A stretch of DNA of 43,636 nucleotides. Source: an uncultured Microbacteriaceae bacterium (GTDB taxonomy: Bacteria; Actinomycetota; Actinomycetes; Actinomycetales; Microbacteriaceae). The stretch covers positions 1 to 43,636 of the forward strand of contig CAKZKU010000035.1 in the NCBI GenBank assembly GCA_937124545.1, in the 5' to 3' direction. A model generated the notes under the pieces. That model saw nothing but the letters and a program-made list of their open reading frames with translations, did no database searches and was not told the origin of the DNA. The translations under genes and the position numbers were made by a program. Numbering within the stretch: the stretch's first letter is position 1; every line of letters starts with the position of its first letter. This document shows, piece after piece, positions 19,026 to 26,520 of the stretch.

Positions 19026-19040
19026 ATATTGAATTGTCCG

Positions 19041-19111
19041 AGGTGGCGACGGGATTCGAACCCGTGTAAACGGCTTTGCAGGCCGCTGCCTCGCCTCTCG
19101 GCCACACCACC
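19041..19111 (-). tRNA. tRNA-Cys(GCA)
   Basis: 71 bases starting GGTGGTGTGGCCGAGAGG. The acceptor pairs with CGCCACC through one T-G wobble; the anticodon stem CGGC/GCCG holds the loop CTGCAAA, and the T-arm holds GGTTCGAATCC. The discriminator is T, as expected for Cys. No encoded CCA. It lies 15 bases upstream of tRNA-Val(GAC) in the same transcript. Confidence 0.95.
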
Positions 19112-19141
19112 GCAGGGGAGCCCCACCTCGAGGCTTCTCCG

Positions 19142-19213
19142 AGCGGATGACGAGATTCGAACTCGCGACCCTCACCTTGGCAAGGTGATGCGCTACCACT
19201 GCGCCACATCCGC
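19142..19213 (-). tRNA. tRNA-Gly(GCC)
   Basis: 72 bases starting GCGGATGTGGCGCAGTGG, with acceptor partner CATCCGC. The anticodon stem CACC/GGTG holds the loop TTGCCAA and the T-arm reads GAGTTCGAATCTC. The anticodon GCC reads GGC and GGT. It is first in the Gly–Cys–Val cluster, 24 bases after a possible -10 box. No encoded CCA. Confidence 0.95.
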
Positions 19214-19236
19214 ACACACCGAAGCGGTGCAAAAGA

Positions 19237-19266
19237 ACTCTAGCCGAGGTGAGCGCCACCACACAA
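19237..19266 (-). promoter_or_regulatory. Candidate promoter of the tRNA Gly-Cys-Val cluster
   Basis: On the minus strand TTGTGT (19261-19266) and TAGAGT (19237-19242) are 18 bases apart, and the -10 box ends 23 bases before tRNA-Gly. It lies in the 134-base gap between divergent tRNA genes. The plus-strand promoter for tRNA-Val(CAC) is not clear to me; AAGATATG sits about 14 bases before that gene. Confidence 0.4.
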
Positions 19267-19347
19267 ACCTTTCCCCCGGAGTGTTGGCGCGAGGCTCAAC
19301 TGGAGCCGGCCCTGCCGGGTTGGGGATGTGGCAAGATATGAGCTGCA

Positions 19348-19419
19348 GGGCGATTGGCGCAGCGGTAGCGCGCTTCCTTCACACGGAAGAGGTCACTGGT
19401 TCGATCCCAGTATCGCCCA
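19348..19419 (+). tRNA. tRNA-Val(CAC)
   Basis: 72 bases, same acceptor, D, variable and T arms as tRNA-Val(GAC) on the other strand. The anticodon stem CTTCC/GGAAG holds TTCACAC, anticodon CAC, reading GTG. The 3' end continues CGG, so CCA is added after transcription. It differs from its twin only at positions 32 (T for C) and 34 (C for G). A DUF6492 gene starts 49 bases downstream on the same strand. Confidence 0.95.
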
Positions 19420-19468
19420 CGGTTCATACGCGGAAGTACCCGTGGAGCGAACGCGAAGGGACGCCGGC

Positions 19469-20545
19469 TTGAGCACTGCGAATCCTCGGTCGTTTTATGG
19501 GGCAAGACCCGACACGTCGATCAGCATCCGGTTGCTCAACGTGGTACGTCGAGGTTTGAGACGCACCAACAGCAGTGTTCTCGGGGCCATCTCGCGCAGG
19601 CTCTACATTCGAGCCACGCAACGTCGGGGCAAACACCTTGGCGAACAGCAGCGGGTATTGCTTTCTCTGCTCCAACCGCACGACCCCTTAAAGCGAGAGA
19701 AGTCGCTGCCGGCCATCGACCTGGTGGTTCCGTTTGTAGAAAAGGACCTGCGCTCTCTGGAGCTCGTGCTCCAGCAGGCGCTGCGCAACGTCAGAAATCC
19801 GATCAGCCGCATTGTGTTGATCACTCCCCAAAACAGCGAAAACACTGGCCCTCGATTCATCCGGGAAGAATCCCACCAAATCCTTGCGGACATCATCAGT
19901 TCCCGCAGCAACATCGTTTTGCGCCATGACCAGGACGTCCTAGGCCCTGAGATTCTCGCTGAGCTGGAAAATCGCTTTGGCAGAGGGGACCGAAACGCGG
20001 GCTGGGTGACCCAACAGTTGATCAAGCTCTCGGCCGCTCTCGCCTCCGAGGCGCCCGCCTCCCTGATTCTTGATGCCGACACGCTGCTGTTATCAAAGAA
20101 GACGTGGCTGAACTCCTCCGGACGCCAACTTTTACAGTTGGCGAACGAGTACCACACAGACTTCATGAAACACACTTTGAAGCACTTCGGTGTTCCGAAG
20201 GAGCTGAAAATGAGCTTTGTGACGCACCACCAACTCATGCAGACAGACGTGGTGCGCCGAATGTTCCCGGAGGGCGGCGCTTCTCTCGTTGCGTGGTGGC
20301 AATCCTCCACCGACGCTATCGGGCGTGATCTCGGCGACTACGAGGTCTACGGGGCATTCCTCGCCCACCACTACCCCACGCGGGTCGCCCACGGGTCGTT
20401 TGCCAACCTCTTTTCGCCCCATCTGACGACCTTCCTCGCAGACCGAGAGCGCACTGGCTGGTCACCGGAGAGGCTCATCCCGGGATACTGCTCGGTGTCT
20501 TTTCACAGCTGGGCCCAGGTCGACCGGGCCGACCGAGGCGACTAG
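19469..20545 (+). CDS. DUF6492 family protein, glycosyltransferase-like
   Basis: A 358-residue protein I place in DUF6492, whose members look like glycosyltransferases but have no proven reaction. The N-terminal 60 residues are basic. Then come AIDLVVPFVEKDLRSLELVL and SRIVLITPQN, a Rossmann-like start. A DADTLL motif follows in ASLILDADTLLLSKKTWLN near residue 200, the DxD type that binds metal and sugar nucleotide, then MSFVTHHQLMQ and ALVAWWQSS-like blocks. The start is uncertain: TTG 19469 has GAAGGGA eight bases upstream; GTG 19442 has GGAAG at five. It follows tRNA-Val(CAC) with no clear promoter of its own and overlaps lysE by four bases at its stop. Confidence 0.75.
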   Translation: MSTANPRSFYGARPDTSISIRLLNVVRRGLRRTNSSVLGAISRRLYIRATQRRGKHLGEQQRVLLSLLQPHDPLKREKSLPAIDLVVPFVEKDLRSLELVLQQALRNVRNPISRIVLITPQNSENTGPRFIREESHQILADIISSRSNIVLRHDQDVLGPEILAELENRFGRGDRNAGWVTQQLIKLSAALASEAPASLILDADTLLLSKKTWLNSSGRQLLQLANEYHTDFMKHTLKHFGVPKELKMSFVTHHQLMQTDVVRRMFPEGGASLVAWWQSSTDAIGRDLGDYEVYGAFLAHHYPTRVAHGSFANLFSPHLTTFLADRERTGWSPERLIPGYCSVSFHSWAQVDRADRGD

Positions 20546-21177
20546 AGCACGAAGGAATACGCGAAAAGGTAAAGTCCGAGGCCAATGAGGGCAATCCCTC
20601 CCCCAAGCCTCACTCCCGCTAAGCGCTCTGGCGATCGGACGAACCACGATCGGGCTGTGCCGGCAACAACCGCCCAGACCATGTCGCTGACAACCCCGAT
20701 AACAAAAAACAGCGCACCCAAGAACAACATTTGCGTCCACGGCGCAGCACCGGAGGGGTCAACAAAAAGGGGCAATGTCGCAATAAAAAACACCAACGTC
20801 TTCGCATTGGTCAGTCCCACCACGATGCTGTCCTGCAGAACACGCTGGGAGGCCACCTGCTGGTCTCCCTCGAGCGTTGTGGCAAAACGCTTGCGGTGCA
20901 GAATTCCCTGAACCCCCAAATAGACAAGAAAGCCAGAGCCCACCAGCTTGATGAGCGTAAAAAGAACCTCGGACGAGGCGACCAAAACGCCCACCCCGAG
21001 GGCGACTCCGACTATTTGAACCCCCACGCCAAGAGCATTGCCCCAGACACTTACTAGTGCACCCTTGGTGCCAAGAATCATGGCCCGTCCGATGACAAAC
21101 ACAACACTGGGTCCAGGAACAACGATGATCACCAGCGAGACAAGCAGAAAAGAGATGATCGCGGGAGTGTCAGGCAC
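20542..21177 (-). CDS. LysE/RhtB family amino-acid exporter
   Basis: A 211-residue integral membrane protein of the LysE superfamily, which exports amino acids or small solutes by proton exchange. It has the family start PDTPAIISFLLVSLVIIVVPGPS with the PGP signature, the GTKGALVSVWGNALGVGVQ stretch, and about six helices. The substrate cannot be told. The GTG start has no ribosome site but lies six bases after TAAACT, a leaderless arrangement. The stop codon interlocks with that of the DUF6492 gene through the sequence CTAG. A strong terminator separates it from amtB upstream. Confidence 0.9.
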   Translation of the reverse strand: MPDTPAIISFLLVSLVIIVVPGPSVVFVIGRAMILGTKGALVSVWGNALGVGVQIVGVALGVGVLVASSEVLFTLIKLVGSGFLVYLGVQGILHRKRFATTLEGDQQVASQRVLQDSIVVGLTNAKTLVFFIATLPLFVDPSGAAPWTQMLFLGALFFVIGVVSDMVWAVVAGTARSWFVRSPERLAGVRLGGGIALIGLGLYLFAYSFVL

Positions 21178-21183
21178 CGCGTT

Positions 21184-21189
21184 AGTTTA
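21184..21189 (-). promoter_or_regulatory. Candidate -10 box of the LysE gene, leaderless
   Basis: The minus strand reads TAAACT, then AACGCG, then the GTG start. Transcription would begin about at the start codon. No -35 consensus. Confidence 0.45.
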
Positions 21190-21245
21190 TGCGCTCGGAG
21201 CACCCGGCTATGACGGTGAGCTCTCGCACCCATCGGGCGCAGAAA

Positions 21246-21282
21246 TGACTGTGGGGAGGGGCAATGCCCCTCCCCACAGTCA
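21246..21282 (-). terminator. Intrinsic terminator after amtB
   Basis: A perfect 17-bp stem (arms 21246-21262 and 21266-21282) with a three-base AAT loop starts eight bases after the amtB stop. On the minus strand it is followed by TTTCTGCGCC. It is the strongest hairpin I found in the window and insulates the LysE gene from amtB. Confidence 0.85.
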
Positions 21283-21290
21283 CTGGCGTT

Positions 21291-22511
21291 CTAGACCCGA
21301 GCGTCTTCCTCGAGCTGGTAGCCCTCTTCACCGTGGACCACAGTGTCGATTCCGGCAACCTCGTCTTCACTCGTCACGCGGAAGCCCATGGTCTTCTCGA
21401 TCGCGAAACCGAGGACCAAAGCCACCACGAAGGAGTAGGCGAGGATTCCGAAGGCAGCAATCGCCTGGACGGTCAGCTGGCCAAAGTCGCCACCGGTGAA
21501 CAAACCGGTGTCGGTCGCGAACAGCCCCAGGTAGAGCGTTCCCACCATTCCGGCAACCAAGTGGATGCCGACGACGTCAAGCGAGTCGTCGTAACCGAGC
21601 TTGAACTTGAGGTCGACTGCGAGAGCGGAGATGACTCCGGCAACAACACCCAGTACCAAGGCCCAACCAGGGGTCAGGTTTGCACACGCTGGTGTGATGG
21701 CCACCAATCCGGTGACCGCACCGGAGGCAGCGCCCACGGCCGTGGCTTTTCCATCTTTCAGCTTCTCAATGATCATCCACCCGAGGATGGCTGCCGAGGT
21801 GGCACCCAGAGTGTTGACCACAATGAGTCCAACACCGGGCATTCCTTCGGCGAAGAACTCCGCACCGGCGTTGAAGCCAAACCACCCGAACCAGAGCAGT
21901 GCTGCACCGAGCAAAACGAGTGGCACGTTGTGGGGCTTGTGGGCGCCTTTGCGGAACACCACGCGACGTCCCAGCACCAGCGAGAGGGCTAAGGCAGCAG
22001 CACCGGCGTTGATGTGAACCGCTGTACCACCGGCATAGTCAATGACCTCGGGGAATCCACCGAGCAGGCTGCCGAGCTCCATGGCCCAACCACCGCCCCA
22101 AACCCATGCGGCGACGGGGAAGTACACGACAGTTACCCAGATACCGGCGAAGACCATCCATGAACCGAACTTCGCTCGGTCGGCGATGGCGCCGGAAATC
22201 AGAGCGACGGTAATGATCGCAAAGGTGGCACCGAAGGCCGCACCCAGAAGATCTTCGTTACCCAGGCCGGCAAGCCCAAAACTACTGAACGGGTTACCCG
22301 CAAATTGTCCCGGGCCGTCGACCGCGGACATGCCGTAGCCGAAGAGCACCCAGAGAACTCCGACAAGCGCGAGCGCGCCGAAGCTCATCATCATCATGCT
22401 GATGACGCTTTTGGCCTTAACCAGACCACCGTAAAAGAAAGCAACGCCCGGTGTCATCAACAACACCAAGGCCGTGGCGGTAATTCCCCACGCGAGTTGA
22501 CCGGTATCCAT
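21291..22511 (-). CDS. amtB: Ammonium transporter AmtB
   Basis: Trimeric membrane channel for ammonium uptake. The 406-residue protein has eleven helices. Conserved parts are LMTPGVAFFYGGLVKAKS, the pore Asp in IDYAGGTAVHINAG with the first pore His, and the second pore His in DVVGIHLVAGMVG. The C-terminal cytoplasmic tail (IEKTMGFRVTSEDEVAGID) is the part that PII proteins contact. No glnK or glnD gene follows here, although many actinobacteria have amtB–glnK–glnD. GGGAGAA precedes the ATG. The gene is closed by a strong terminator, so it is a single-gene unit, probably nitrogen-regulated. Confidence 0.97.
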   Translation of the reverse strand: MDTGQLAWGITATALVLLMTPGVAFFYGGLVKAKSVISMMMMSFGALALVGVLWVLFGYGMSAVDGPGQFAGNPFSSFGLAGLGNEDLLGAAFGATFAIITVALISGAIADRAKFGSWMVFAGIWVTVVYFPVAAWVWGGGWAMELGSLLGGFPEVIDYAGGTAVHINAGAAALALSLVLGRRVVFRKGAHKPHNVPLVLLGAALLWFGWFGFNAGAEFFAEGMPGVGLIVVNTLGATSAAILGWMIIEKLKDGKATAVGAASGAVTGLVAITPACANLTPGWALVLGVVAGVISALAVDLKFKLGYDDSLDVVGIHLVAGMVGTLYLGLFATDTGLFTGGDFGQLTVQAIAAFGILAYSFVVALVLGFAIEKTMGFRVTSEDEVAGIDTVVHGEEGYQLEEDARV

Positions 22512-22642
22512 GTACTTCTCCCTGACTCCTGTTGGTTACACGGCGCAGGCGCGCCGAGACCCCCTCAGTGTGCGGGAGAGGCATTTCTGAGAAGAGGCAC
22601 GAATGTTACAAGGACGTGTCAACCCACCCTGCTGTGTTACAA
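22512..22642 (-). promoter_or_regulatory. amtB upstream region with three TGTAAC elements
   Basis: On the minus strand the hexamer TGTAAC occurs three times ahead of amtB: at 22636-22641 (over the nhaA stop), 22605-22610 and 22535-22540. The first two are part of an 8-base direct repeat TTGTAACA whose copies are 31 bases apart. TTGACA at 22617-22622 could be a -35 box, but no good -10 follows at 17-18 bases; TAACAT at 22603-22608 is another possibility. A CGGCGC/GCGCCG hairpin (22541-22556) sits in the leader. The GTAAC half-sites recall GlnR boxes, but the second halves fit poorly. Confidence 0.4.
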
Positions 22643-24001
22643 CTGTGTGTCGTCAGCGTCCTGGTAGACGTCGGGAATACCGTCGCGGTCGCGGTCAACC
22701 TGCTCGTGGGCCCGCATCTCGCGGTAGTGCCGGTTTCGACCGGCGAGCACCAGCGCTGCGAGCAGCGCCGCCAGTATCGAACCAAAGAGGATGCCAATTT
22801 TCGCCTCGTCGCCCAGCAGGTTACCCACACCGAAACTGAGCTCACCGATGAGCAGCGACACGGTGAATCCGATACCTGCAAGCAGCGCAATGCCCAGCAG
22901 ATCAATCCACGCCATGCCCTTGGGCATAGAAACCCCAGGCACCCGAGTGACCAACCAGGTTGCAATCACGACGCCCAGAGGCTTGCCAACGACGAGCGCC
23001 ACGATAATCGCTACGGAAACCGGCTGCGTGAGTAGATACCAAAAAGACTGTTCGCCATTTCCCAGGCTCACCCCGGCAGCAAAGAAAGCAAAAAGCGGAA
23101 CTGCGATCCCCGCGGAGAGCGGGCGGAACCGGTGCTCGAAGACCTCCGCTAACCCCTCTTCCGTCGAATCGGGGTAGGCGATGCGCTCTTTCTTCGGGCG
23201 CAACACGGGCACCGTCATAGCGAGAAGCACACCGGCAATAGTCGCGTGAACTCCCGAGCCGTACATAAAGAACCACGCCACGAGGCCCAGCGGAACCAGG
23301 ATTACCCAGGCGGCACCAGGGCGAATATGGAACAAATCGCTGTAGCGCTGAGCTACCACTCCGTAGAGCACCACGAAAGCGATGGACAGAGCCAGGTTCC
23401 CCAGCACAACCTCGTCGGTGTAGACCACCGCAATAATCGTGATTCCAATGAGATCGTCCACCACGGCAAGCGTGAGAAGAAAAGTCCTCAGCGCCAGCGG
23501 CAGCCATGACCCAACAAGGGCGAGCACGGCGAGCGCAAACGCGATGTCGGTCGCAATCGGGATGGCCCAGCCGCGTGCCGCATCCGGCTCACCCATCGAG
23601 TTCACAATGAAGAGGTACAGCCCAGCGGGCACCAGAACGCCGCCGATGGCCGCAACAACCGGCACAAGCGCTTTGCGCGGGTCACGAAGCTCACCCGAGA
23701 CAAACTCGCGCTTGAGCTCAAGCCCCACGAGGAAAAAGAAAATCGCCAAGAGCCCATCAGCGGTGAACTTCCCAACAGAAATTTTCCACGTTAGTTCGCC
23801 AAAACCCAGTGTGATGTATGTTTCGCGCAGCCCAAAGTAATCCTCGCCCAGCGGGGAGTTCGCCAGCACAACCGCGATGAGAGCTGCGCCAACAATGATG
23901 AGACCGCCAATAGTCTCCTGGCGGAGAATGCGCTCAATCCACAGCGCTTCGCGATACTTCGAGTTTGCGAGGGCGCCGGAGGGTAGAGGTGACTGTGCCA
24001 T
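22637..24001 (-). CDS. nhaA: Na+/H+ antiporter NhaA with acidic calcium-loop-like tail
   Basis: Exchanges sodium for protons across the membrane, controlling pH and salt. The 454-residue protein has twelve helices. It starts with the interfacial IERILRQETIGGLIIVGAAL and includes FFLVGLELKREFVSGELRDP and the ion-binding Asp pair in LAVVDDLIGITIIAVVY. The start is ATG 24001 (MAQSPLPSGALANSKYREAL) rather than the longer reading into zapE. E. coli NhaA is about 390 residues; the extra length here is at both ends. The C-terminus carries DRDRDGIPDVYQDAD (22652-22696), which matches the DxDxDGxxD pattern of calcium loops. It follows zapE by 31 bases; a TAGACT box lies in the zapE end. Confidence 0.96.
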   Translation of the reverse strand: MAQSPLPSGALANSKYREALWIERILRQETIGGLIIVGAALIAVVLANSPLGEDYFGLRETYITLGFGELTWKISVGKFTADGLLAIFFFLVGLELKREFVSGELRDPRKALVPVVAAIGGVLVPAGLYLFIVNSMGEPDAARGWAIPIATDIAFALAVLALVGSWLPLALRTFLLTLAVVDDLIGITIIAVVYTDEVVLGNLALSIAFVVLYGVVAQRYSDLFHIRPGAAWVILVPLGLVAWFFMYGSGVHATIAGVLLAMTVPVLRPKKERIAYPDSTEEGLAEVFEHRFRPLSAGIAVPLFAFFAAGVSLGNGEQSFWYLLTQPVSVAIIVALVVGKPLGVVIATWLVTRVPGVSMPKGMAWIDLLGIALLAGIGFTVSLLIGELSFGVGNLLGDEAKIGILFGSILAALLAALVLAGRNRHYREMRAHEQVDRDRDGIPDVYQDADDTQL

Positions 24002-24032
24002 GGAAAAAACCTGTTCTGTCGGTCCCCTCAGT

Positions 24033-25097
24033 CTACGGACCGAACTGTCCCTCATCCTGAACCAGGGCCGCTCGCCGTGTAAGGGAAATCATGCGCGAGG
24101 TTGCCCGCAAGTACTTTTTTCGATACCCGCCAGAGAGCATCGTCTCATCAAAGACTTCATCCAGCGGTATCCCCGTGTTGACAATGCCCACTTGCGCGTC
24201 GTAGAGGCGATCCACCAATGCCACAAGCCGAAGGGCTTGGGCCTGATCGTGCAGCTGCGCGACGTCTCGCCAGGCGACGTAGTCAACGTCTTCCACTAAA
24301 CCGACAAACCTGCTGGGGTGGATGCTCGCCAAATGGTCGACCACCGGGCGGAAAGAGTCCTCCGCGACAACCCCCGTCAAACCCGAAACCCTGCGCTCAA
24401 ACTCGTCGGCGCCAAGAACCACGGCGTGACCCTCAAAGTCACGTTTGCGGTAGTCCTCACCATCAATCCGAATCGTCTCAAACTTTTCGGCAAGCGCCGT
24501 GATCTCCCGGAGGAAATCCTCGGCAGCAAACCGTCCTTCGCCGAGGGCCGCGGGGGGTGTGTTTGAGGTCGCAGCAACTCGGGTTCCGGTGGCGACAAGC
24601 TCTCCAAGAAGCCGAGACATCACCATGGTGTCGCCCGGGTCATCCAGCTCAAACTCATCAATCGCCAGAAAGGACGCCCCGCTGAGATGATCGACGGCAC
24701 CCCGATACCCGAGCGCACCCACGAGAGCTGTGAACTCAATGAAGGTGCCGTAGTAGGTCCTCCCGGGGATCAAATGCCACATGGAGGCGAGGAGGTGGGT
24801 TTTGCCGACTCCGAACCCTCCATCGAGATAAATCCCCGGTCGAGAGGAGGAAGATTTAGTTCCGCTGCCCCACAGTTTCTTGGCTTTGCCGGCGGAGTTG
24901 CCCGAGACAAAAGCCATTGCTTTGCTCCGTGCCTCTTCTTGACTGGGATAGCGCGGGTCTGGGACGTAATTCTCCAGCGTCGAGTCGCGAAACTGTTCCG
25001 GTGGCACGAAGTGCTCCAGCATTGCCTCCACCGACATCGAGGGATGAATGTCACACAGACTCACTCGAGAGTGGGCACGCTCGCGCTGGGGTGACAT
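24033..25097 (-). CDS. zapE: Cell division protein ZapE (AFG1-like ATPase)
   Basis: ZapE is an AAA-type ATPase linked to the FtsZ ring in proteobacteria; its role in actinobacteria is inferred from the family. The 354-residue protein has Walker A GGFGVGKTHLLASMWH near residue 95, Walker B FLAIDEFELDDPGD near residue 143, sensor ATSNTPPAALGEGRF, and the family block FAAEDFLREITALAEKFE. The C-terminal half holds SRFVGLVEDVDYVAWRDV and ALRLVALVDRLYD. It is divergent from the sulfurtransferase gene across 105 bases, in which I see no clear promoter boxes. Confidence 0.92.
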   Translation of the reverse strand: MSPQRERAHSRVSLCDIHPSMSVEAMLEHFVPPEQFRDSTLENYVPDPRYPSQEEARSKAMAFVSGNSAGKAKKLWGSGTKSSSSRPGIYLDGGFGVGKTHLLASMWHLIPGRTYYGTFIEFTALVGALGYRGAVDHLSGASFLAIDEFELDDPGDTMVMSRLLGELVATGTRVAATSNTPPAALGEGRFAAEDFLREITALAEKFETIRIDGEDYRKRDFEGHAVVLGADEFERRVSGLTGVVAEDSFRPVVDHLASIHPSRFVGLVEDVDYVAWRDVAQLHDQAQALRLVALVDRLYDAQVGIVNTGIPLDEVFDETMLSGGYRKKYLRATSRMISLTRRAALVQDEGQFGP

Positions 25098-25202
25098 CAG
25101 ACTCGCTTCGTCATATTCCCCGACAGAGTCCAGGGGGTGCTGGCAGAATAGAGCTCCAGCGTAGCGGGGTCCTCCGAGAGCCCGCGTGTCTAAGGAGAAG
25201 CC

Positions 25203-26096
25203 GTGCCCGTCCCCACCGATCCCTCGCAGGAACTAGCCGAATACTCCCACCCGGACCGCCTCGTCAGCGTCCCCTGGCTGACTGCGAACCTCTCCACGCC
25301 GGGACTGGTTGTTGTTGAATCCAACGAAGACATCCTGCTCTATGACACGGGCCATATTCCTGGGGCGATCAAGATCGACTGGCATACCGAACTAAACGAC
25401 CCAGTCGTGCGCGACTACGTGGATGGCCACGGTTTCGCTGCCCTGATGAGTGCCAAAGGCATCTCTCGGGACGACACAGTGGTCATCTACGGCGACAAAA
25501 GTAATTGGTGGGCCAGTTACGCCCTCTGGGTTTTCACCCTGTTTGGGCACCCCGATGTCCGCCTTCTCAACGGCGGCAGGGACGCCTGGATTGGCTCCGG
25601 CGGCGAACTCACGCGGGAAGTCCCCGACCTCTCCCCCACCAGCTACCCGGTGATCACCCGCAACGATGACGACATTCGCGCCTTCAAAGAGGACGTTCTG
25701 GGCCACCTCGGTAAACCCCTCATCGACGTCAGGAGTCCCGAGGAGTACAGCGGGGAGAGGACCCACATGCCCGCATACCCCGAAGAGGGGGCGCTGCGGG
25801 GTGGCCACATCCCTACGGCCCGCAGCATCCCGTGGGCCCGCGCTGCGCAGGAGGACGGCACTTTCAAACCAGCGAGTGAATTACGCAAGCTTTACGTCGA
25901 CGAGCAGGGCTTTGACCCTGAGGCCGAGGTCATCACCTACTGTCGGATTGGTGAGCGCTCCAGCCACACCTGGTTTGTGATGAAATACCTCCTCGGTTTT
26001 GATTCCGTGAAGAACTACGACGGCTCCTGGACCGAATGGGGCTCTGCGGTAAGAGTCCCCATCCAAACGGGCACCGAGCCTGGTGAGGCTCCCTAA
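25203..26096 (+). CDS. Thiosulfate-type sulfurtransferase (two rhodanese domains)
   Basis: Transfers sulfane sulfur through a cysteine persulfide. The 297-residue protein has an N-terminal, inactive rhodanese domain ([17 protein letters not shown] to LLNGGRDAW) and a C-terminal active one with [25 protein letters not shown] and the catalytic loop at Cys247, [15 protein letters not shown]. This loop is as in actinobacterial CysA/SseA-type enzymes. The start is GTG 25203 with AAGGAG five bases upstream. The next gene, sufE, starts one base after its stop, so the pair probably works as one sulfur relay. Confidence 0.93.
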   Translation: MPVPTDPSQELAEYSHPDRLVSVPWLTANLSTPGLVVVESNEDILLYDTGHIPGAIKIDWHTELNDPVVRDYVDGHGFAALMSAKGISRDDTVVIYGDKSNWWASYALWVFTLFGHPDVRLLNGGRDAWIGSGGELTREVPDLSPTSYPVITRNDDDIRAFKEDVLGHLGKPLIDVRSPEEYSGERTHMPAYPEEGALRGGHIPTARSIPWARAAQEDGTFKPASELRKLYVDEQGFDPEAEVITYCRIGERSSHTWFVMKYLLGFDSVKNYDGSWTEWGSAVRVPIQTGTEPGEAP

Positions 26097-26097
26097 C

Positions 26098-26520
26098 GTG
26101 TCTGCAACTTCAACGTTGGGCTCCATCCGGGAAGACTTTCTTGCCCTGGAAGTTCCGGATCGATTGCAATTGCTTCTCGAGTTTTCGGATTCGCTCCCAG
26201 ATGTTCCCGAAGGCGCAGTCCCCGAGGATCACTGGGAGCGGGTGGAAGAGTGCCAATCCCCCGTGTTCATTTCTGTGGTCCGGGAAAGCGATGACATTGT
26301 CGTGAGGGCGTCTGCACCAGCCGAAGCACCCACGACACGCGGCTTTGCCTCCATTCTCGTGCACGGTTTGAGAGGCCTGACCGCTCAAGAAATTCTTGAT
26401 GTGCCAGCGGATTTCCCCCTGAGCTTGGGCCTTCAAAATGCAGTGAGCATGCTGCGGTTGCGGGGAATGTCAGGAATGTTGTGGCGAATCAAACGCCACG
26501 TTGAAGAACTCGTGGCGTGA
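26098..26520 (+). CDS. sufE: SufE-like sulfur acceptor protein
   Basis: SufE proteins accept persulfide sulfur on a single cysteine and pass it on, mostly for iron-sulfur clusters. The 140-residue protein has LALEVPDRLQLLLEFSDSLP, the acceptor Cys52 in RVEECQSPVFISV, and the C-terminal LQNAVSMLRLRGMSGMLWRI. The start GTG 26098 lies one base after the sulfurtransferase stop with GGTGAGG nine bases upstream; GTG 26083 would add five residues. No SufS desulfurase is adjacent, so the rhodanese may be its donor. This is inference. Confidence 0.88.
   Translation: MSATSTLGSIREDFLALEVPDRLQLLLEFSDSLPDVPEGAVPEDHWERVEECQSPVFISVVRESDDIVVRASAPAEAPTTRGFASILVHGLRGLTAQEILDVPADFPLSLGLQNAVSMLRLRGMSGMLWRIKRHVEELVA

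Larger units (their letters stand above)
18954..19419. repeat. Inverted repeat formed by two valine tRNA genes
   Basis: Arms 18954-19025 (minus) and 19348-19419 (plus) are 72 bases each with 70 identical positions. They enclose 322 bases that hold tRNA-Cys, tRNA-Gly and two divergent promoter regions. The identity stops sharply at the tRNA ends on both sides. Confidence 0.93.

Noticed and set aside
19304..19320. CCGGC-CCT-GCCGG hairpin before tRNA-Val(CAC) as a terminator
   Set aside because: Five-bp stem without a T-run on either strand, in a promoter region between divergent tRNA genes.
19328..19468. N-terminal extension of the DUF6492 protein through tRNA-Val(CAC)
   Set aside because: It would translate the tRNA gene; starts at 19469 or 19442 have ribosome sites and fit better.
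22533..22551. GlnR box GTAAC-N6-GAGTC ahead of amtB
   Set aside because: Only the first half fits the GlnR consensus, and the second half runs into the ribosome-site region; kept only as part of the TGTAAC repeat observation.
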